From contig CM043959.1 in assembly GCA_014529385.2 (NCBI GenBank), positions 63,315,753 to 63,379,752 on the forward strand: a DNA stretch of 64,000 bases. Direction: 5' to 3'. Each line of letters begins with the position of its first letter. Position 1 is the stretch's first letter. Both the position numbers and the translations under genes were made by a program. Origin of the DNA: Adiantum capillus-veneris (Eukaryota; Streptophyta; Polypodiopsida; Polypodiales; Pteridaceae). Positions 59,039-64,000 of the stretch are shown in pieces. The notes below the pieces were generated by a model, which ran no database searches, had not been told where the DNA came from, and saw only the letters and a program-made list of their open reading frames with translations.

Positions 59039-59570
59039 CTACTTTTGGCCCTTAGTAAGATCCTTAGGACACTCTCCTATGTCCAAGAAACTCATGATGT
59101 CAGGCATAGCATCGCTACCTTGGAAGAGAGGCAGCTTCAATTTGATAGCACCCACCACTGAAACATCTTGCAGCTTCTCTCTAGCTAGAGCATCTGCTTC
59201 TTGATTTTTTGCTCGAGGGACATGATGTAATTGTACAACTTGAAATTTTCCTAAAAGTTCCTTGACTTTGCGCAAATGGACTAGCAAGCTACGATTTTTA
59301 CAAGCCCAAGTTCCTTGTATTTGTTTTATTAAAAGCATGGCATCACCAAATACATTTAACCATTGAATGCCCTGTGTCACACACCACTCTAACCCAAGAG
59401 TTAAGGTTGCATATTCTGCCTCATTGTTAGAGTGAGAATCCAAGAGATTACCAATGGAGAAAACCTTATCCCCTTGCTTGTTGAAGATGACAATGCCTGC
59501 TGCAGCTTTGTCCACTTTCGTCTTGTAGGCTCCATCAAAGAAAAGAGAGTGAGCCTCCTCTACCTTAGGG
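59039..59570 (-). pseudogene. second RNase H (aRNH type) of the Tat-like element
   Basis: The open frame begins before the ATG at 59515: LFFDGAYKTKVDKAAAGIVI holds the first catalytic Asp. It continues with SNNEAEYATLTLGLEW (Glu), VFGDAMLLIKQIQG (Asp) and KNQEADALARE (last Asp), so all four catalytic acidic residues are present. This domain is what places the element in the Tat group. Confidence 0.9.
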
Positions 59571-59639
59571 ACTTCCAGAACAGGTGTAATATCTTGATCA
59601 TTTGGCTTTATCTTTAGCTTCTTTTCATAGTGGCGATGA

Positions 59640-60830
59640 GTGAGAATACCTCATAGACTGGTCCTTGTGGAGTTCTCCACTTGCATTGTGTAGTCAAACT
59701 CTTGTAGCCTTGTGAGTCATTTGGAAATCCTAGAAGAAACATCCATGTGCTGCATTACATAAGTAAATACTTCTTCCATTGTTAAGATTATGAATGGTCT
59801 AGACAATAAATAAGAGCGAAATTTGGTGGTAGCAAACATTAATGCAAGCACCGTGTGCTCCACTTCCGTGTATCCCTTTTCTGATGGAGTCATCATTCGA
59901 CTAGAGAAGTAGATAGGATGCATGAACAAAGTTGAGGATCCTTTTGCATCAATACAGCCCCAAGTGTGTCATTGCCCACACTAGGGTTTACATAAAATGG
60001 CTCGTCCCACTTTGGAGGTGCTATGGTGGGAAGTGAAGCTAGAATTGTTTTTACCTCATTGAATTGTTGTTCATTTTCTTCACTCCAAGTGAAGATCTCT
60101 TGATGGGTAACTTGTTGTAAAGGGAGAACCACTTGGGAGAGAAAGTGAATGAACCTACTCAAATACCTCACCTTTTGAAGAAAAGTGACCAACTGCTTTG
60201 TTGTGGTGGGAGAGGTCAAAGCCAGCAAGGCTTGAACCTTGCTTGGGTCAGCTTCAATGCCATTGGCCGAGATCACATGGCCAAGAAGAGTAACCTTGCT
60301 TTCACCAATGTGGCATTTCTCCACATTGAGTTGGCCCCCCAAATCTTGTAGCCTAGCTAGACCTTCATAAAATTTCTCCAAATGAAGAGAGCGAGAGCTA
60401 TAGATACAAAGTCATCAATAAAAACACGGATTGATTTTCCAAAGAATGGCTGAAAAACAAATGTCACATATCGCTGAAAAGTGGTTGGAGCATTAGTGAG
60501 ATCAAAAGGCATAACTCTGTAAGAAAAACATCCCCATGGTGTGATGAAGGTTGTCTTCTTTTGATCTTCTTCAGCGATACTAATTTGGAAGTAGCCTGAG
60601 TAGCCATCACATACCGTGTAGCGCTCATGTCTTGCTACCTCATTGAGTATTTCGTCTTGAAAAGGAAGAGGAAAATGGTCCCTCTTTGTGGCTGCGTTAA
60701 GAGGCTTGTAATCAACAAAAACCCTCCACTTACCATTCTTCTTTGGTGTGACTACCACTGGAGAAACCCACTCTTAGTCTTCAACAAGATAAATAAACCC
60801 GGCTTCTAGCAACTTCCTCACCTCTTTGAG
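59640..60830 (-). pseudogene. reverse transcriptase and first RNase H of the Tat-like element
   Basis: RT blocks are VTPKKNGKWRVFVDYKPLN, VCDGYSGYFQISIAEEDQKK, VMPFDLTNAPTTFQR (the usual Gly is Asp) and RVFIDDF, the catalytic Asp pair. Then GQLNVEKCHIGESKVTLLGH and the thumb/connection follow. RNase H follows in a changed frame (DTLGAVLMQKDP, then IYFSSRMMTPSEKGYTEVEH). A TAA near 60776 precedes the first block, and frames change near 60370 and 59930. Confidence 0.88.
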
Positions 60831-61640
60831 CAGGAAGTCTTGTTGAATTACTCCTAGCCGCCTGAGATTCTACACTACAGGTTTACTTCCCTCCTTGCGC
60901 TTAATGTGATGTTGAACTACTGTGATGCCAGTGATTTTATCATATTCATCAATGAACAATGTGGTAAAATTACTTAGCATCAAAATATAATCTTCACGCT
61001 CCTTCCCACACAACTCACTAGAGAGCATTTGATGTAGCTTACTTGCTTCTACCAGAGGTTGTATACCTGGTGTCTCCCCTTGGTTTGATGATGAGGCATC
61101 AGGTTGGTCCATCTTCTTAGGGTCCTTGAGAATGATCCCCATCACCTCAATGCTACTGTCACTTTCTTCACTCACTTTTGACTCCTCCTCTGAAGTGGTT
61201 GAAGAGTCACCACTAGAAAACTCATCCATAGAGGTTTCTAGATCCATGTCGCATTGCCGACCTTTCTTCATGTCATAAAGTATTGGCCTCCCTTTTGCAT
61301 CCTTCATCTGGATTATGCCGGTGTCCTAGTCCTGCTTAGCTCTCATAACCATAAGCCAAGGCCTCCCTAGAATGATAGGATAGCCCTCCCCTTTGTGTGG
61401 CATGACAAAGATGTCCACATCTACCTCGGTGTTGAATGCCTTTATCCTAACTGCATTTATGACACCAACACATTGAAGTTTTAAACTATTTGCCATTTTG
61501 TCTCGGCATGGTGCCGGCCGACTCACCTCTAAACCCAAACAGTGCATCATTTTTTCACTCATGACGCATATTTGTGTGCCACCATCGATGTAGATATTGG
61601 AGATGTGTTGCCCTTTGATGTAAGCATCCATCACTGGTAG
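60830..61640 (-). pseudogene. protease region of the Tat-like element
   Basis: YIDGGTQICVMSE is the retropepsin site (D-G-G form used in this lineage). It is followed by the flap-like KGEGYPIILGRPWLMVM. A TAG at 61328-61326 stops the frame, which then continues in phase through an acidic linker (DLETSMDEFSSGDSSTTSEE) toward RT. Confidence 0.8.
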
Positions 61641-61675
61641 TATGTCATCTAGATTCCTCCCAGAGATAGCCCTAG

Positions 61676-63036
61676 CTATCTTTGGCTTTGGTCATCTCGT
61701 GCTACCATCTTTCTCCATTGTCTCCTCACCCTAGGTGCTAGGTGGAGTAATTGGGGCCAGGTGATTTTTGGGCTCTGCACAGAAACATCTTGAACCAAAT
61801 CATATCGTTTAGAACATTCACCCAAAGAGAAATCTACAATGTCAATTTTACGTCGTGACTTGGATGGCTTTTTGCTAGATTCCCCTTTAGTCTTCATCTT
61901 TTCTTCCTTTTGGGAAGATTCACCATGCCTAGCGCATTTTACCCCTATGGCATCTACTCCTTTAAACTTGGTCTTACCTTTTTCTACTCCCTTGATATCC
62001 TCCTCCACTTTCTCCTTTCCTTTACCTTCAAGACTGATGACGCTTACTGTTTGATTGCCAACTAGTGATGGGGGTAAGGGTGGAATGAGAGGTTGTGGTG
62101 GTGGTGGTGGTTGTGGTTGAATGGGTGGTTGTAGGATTTTCATGGGTGGTGCTTGTTGTGGTGCCCTTGGTGGTGGTGGTCTTGCTCTCGGTGGTGAAAC
62201 CTGGTTTTGCCTCGCTCTTTTGTTGAAATTTTGCCTCCTTGGGTGTGGACAGTAGTACATGCCATGACCATCCTCCCCACAATTGTAGCAGTGATATTCT
62301 TGGTTTTGCCTTCGTTGTCCTCTTCCTTGCTCTTGGTTGAGATTGTGTGCATGCCCTTGTTGTATCAAATGGACTGAGAGATTCTCAAGTTGATTGGTGA
62401 TTCGATTGAGCAAGTCTTGCTGATCTTCAATTGGTTCTTGTGGTTGAATCCTCTGGGCGGCTGCTGTAGGTGGTGCTAGAGGTGGTCGGGTCCTAACGGC
62501 TTCCTCTTCATCGATATTCCTGGCTTGTAGGCGCAACTTCTTGTCTTTAAGGAGGGCCACTTCAACTTCTAGCTCATACGTAGCAGGAAAACTTTCCTTC
62601 ACCTTCTGTTTAAGAGTTGGCCATAACCCAGCCACAAACCGATCTTTTTTTAGGAAATCAGGTGCCCCTCATCCTCTCTTAGTGATGCAACCCATCACCC
62701 CCATAAATCTACAAACTTTGACTCATATGATGCTTATTCCAGCATACTGCCCTGCTTCAACTCTATCAACAATTGCCATAGCTTCTCTGATGTTGTGCTC
62801 TCTCCAAAACGCTTGACAAAGGCTGCTCTTAATAAGTCCCACCGTTCCTTGGTTTCTTGTGCCAAGGCATTGTACCATGATCTTGCCTCCACCTTCATTA
62901 GAAGTGGGCAGATGCGCAAGCGCGAAGCATCATCATCTCTCGCAGAGATAACACATGCTATTTCCAAGTTGTCTAGAAAGTCTGCAGCATCCTCACCCAC
63001 CTTACCAGTAAATGTTGGAAATGCTACACTTGCCAT
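61676..63036 (-). pseudogene. Gag of the Tat-like element
   Basis: N-terminal part 63036-62734: FPTFTGKVGEDAADFLDNLE, then ARSWYNALAQETKERWDLLR, the usual Gag 'W...W..L...F' block. After stops at 62736, 62685 and 62650 and a one-base shift in an A-run, 62635-61676 encodes LWPTLKQKVKESFPATYELE, a proline-rich stretch and the CCHC knuckle CYNCGEDGHGMYYC (about 62296-62255). The end is basic and Ser/Lys-rich. Confidence 0.85.
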
Positions 63037-63355
63037 TGTGAGAGTGAGAAAATTAACTCGACTTAGATTTTTATTTTATTTTTTATTTTATAGAGATTCA
63101 ATACATGGGTGCTCGGTGGATGGAAAACATACTATACAAGGATGAAAATAACTACATCAAAAGACACTTCATGATTAATCATAGGGAGGATAAAGGGTAG
63201 AGAAGAGGTGTTTATCTCTTGCAGTCGTTCTCTACCAAACATGGTTGTAATGATCTGATGATAAAACATCTTGTGGTCCAAGATTACTTTGATTGATTCA
63301 ATTCGTTGTGGGTTATAAGTTTGGTTCCTTGCAAAAGGTTGATGTGTTGGGTCCA

Positions 63356-63820
63356 TCACATGATAATTCGAAAAGGCTCTCTCCTTTGTGGTGGAAGGTT
63401 ATAGTCGGAGGTGTAGAGCTCTTGGTAGTCGAGGTCAAATTTATAGTACCACAGGACAAGGTTGTCTTCGTCTTCTAGCTCTAGGACTATCCCTCTAGCA
63501 AGCTCTTGGAAAATCTTGAACTCTCTCTCTTTGAGAAACTTCACTTTCGAGCAAGATAGAGTGCCATCTAGTGTATAAACAGGTGTGATGAGGTAGGTGG
63601 TGAGTCTTACCACTTGTATTAATCCAAGTTGGATGGATACATAGCAAGCTGTAAAGTCGTCATCATAGCCTTGATTCACAAGCAACACCCCTTGAAGGTG
63701 GAGGGTCTTGTCTTTCCGCCAAGCAAAACAAGTGTCAAAGACCTTGTCGATGACAAGCTCCGCCACTTCACTCGGTAGACGATGTAGAATCCATGCTGCT
63801 GTTTCTAGTTCTTGGCTCAT
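63356..63820 (-). CDS. possible upstream ORF (ORF1) of the Tat-like element
   Basis: 154-codon open frame, starting SQELETAAWILHRLPSEVAE and containing VLLVNQGYDDDFTACYVSIQ and LEDEDNLVLWYYKFDLDYQE. It lies 320 bp before the Gag ATG on the same strand. The family is not recognised. A second open frame overlaps its start (63962-63768, FQRRQSPRLQNKRVNPPKYF), so the real start may lie upstream with a frame change. It could also be leader sequence that is open by chance. Confidence 0.45.
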   Translation of the reverse strand: MSQELETAAWILHRLPSEVAELVIDKVFDTCFAWRKDKTLHLQGVLLVNQGYDDDFTACYVSIQLGLIQVVRLTTYLITPVYTLDGTLSCSKVKFLKEREFKIFQELARGIVLELEDEDNLVLWYYKFDLDYQELYTSDYNLPPQRREPFRIIM

Positions 63821-64000
63821 GAGATGAGAGTGAGGTATAGAAATACTTTGGAGGATTTACCCTTTTGTTTTGGAGACGGGGTGATTGTCGGCGCTGGAAA
63901 ACCCTTGAATCTTTTGGTGCAAGGGAGAGGGATGGACCACGTGTTCGTAGTAGCTTCCTCAAGTTGTGAAGGCTTGTTGTGGGCGTAGGTGGAATGGGTG

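Larger units (their letters stand above)
57776..63962 (-). mobile_element. Ty3/gypsy element, Tat-like lineage (second RNase H before integrase), 5' end beyond window
   Basis: Order on the minus strand is a possible ORF upstream of gag (63820-63356), Gag, protease, RT, RNase H, a second RNase H of the archaeal/plant type, and integrase. A duplicate RNase H in that position is the hallmark of the Tat/Ogre group, as is an extra ORF before gag in Ogre. There is no chromodomain after the integrase. At least four frame changes and several stops make it defective. The 5' LTR is not in the window. Confidence 0.88.

Overview
The window is nuclear DNA of a land plant, dominated by transposable elements. 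The evidence is a dense nest of plant-type elements: Ty1/copia, a Ty3/gypsy chromovirus with a C-terminal chromodomain, a Tat-type gypsy with a second RNase H, and a CACTA (En/Spm) transposon with TNPD- and TNPA-like genes. There is also a PSPG-box UDP-glycosyltransferase remnant, intron-split reading frames and many (CT/GA)n tracts. I cannot name the species. A fern- or gymnosperm-like bloated genome is a guess. I found no intact single-copy host gene, no rRNA or tRNA gene and no organellar insertion.

Layout. 1-4742: two copia elements of one family, head to head (minus-strand gag-pol and 5' LTR; plus-strand RT/RNase H end and 3' LTR). 4743-5170: a dispersed repeat with a second copy at about 55.1-55.5 kb. 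5180-8815: a decayed plus-strand gene with a RING-H2-like motif and an FCP1/NIF-like domain, its introns rich in TTGGTAC/GTACCAA repeats. 7.5-10.6 kb: successive tandem arrays (67, 204, 201 and 94 bp). 10636-20421: a decayed minus-strand gene of a family of unknown function (motifs DFAQNYS, SNGAASQFK, GNGKGERDGAG). Its 7.2-kb intron holds a 42-bp minisatellite and a complete 5992-bp chromovirus (13375-19366, TSD ccata). 20455-20872: a large hairpin. 20876-24333: a gypsy element with gag/protease remnants and no RT. 24340-26075: the tail of a minus-strand chromodomain gypsy. 26076-31401: an LTR-internal-LTR-internal-LTR tandem of a non-autonomous element encoding an unknown acidic protein. 31.4-44.6 kb: anonymous DNA with long microsatellites, a glycosyltransferase pseudogene (about 38 kb) and a WIPK/WVPK-motif ORF (41.7-42.6 kb). 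44638-54250: an unrecognised minus-strand frame interrupted by a 7.7-kb CACTA element (45170-52905). 55.1-57.8 kb: dispersed repeat and anonymous DNA. 57776-63962: a minus-strand Tat-like gypsy that probably runs off the right edge.

Reading across the window, most coding frames are broken by in-frame stops more than by frameshifts, and many of the stops lie one C-to-T change from a Gln or Arg codon. This is what decay of cytosine-methylated repeats would produce. The most informative structures are the tandem LTR element, whose middle LTR is a visible recombinant of the outer two; the TTGGTAC repeat super-family, which recurs with different periods inside introns and between genes; and two long hairpins, one inside the CACTA element.
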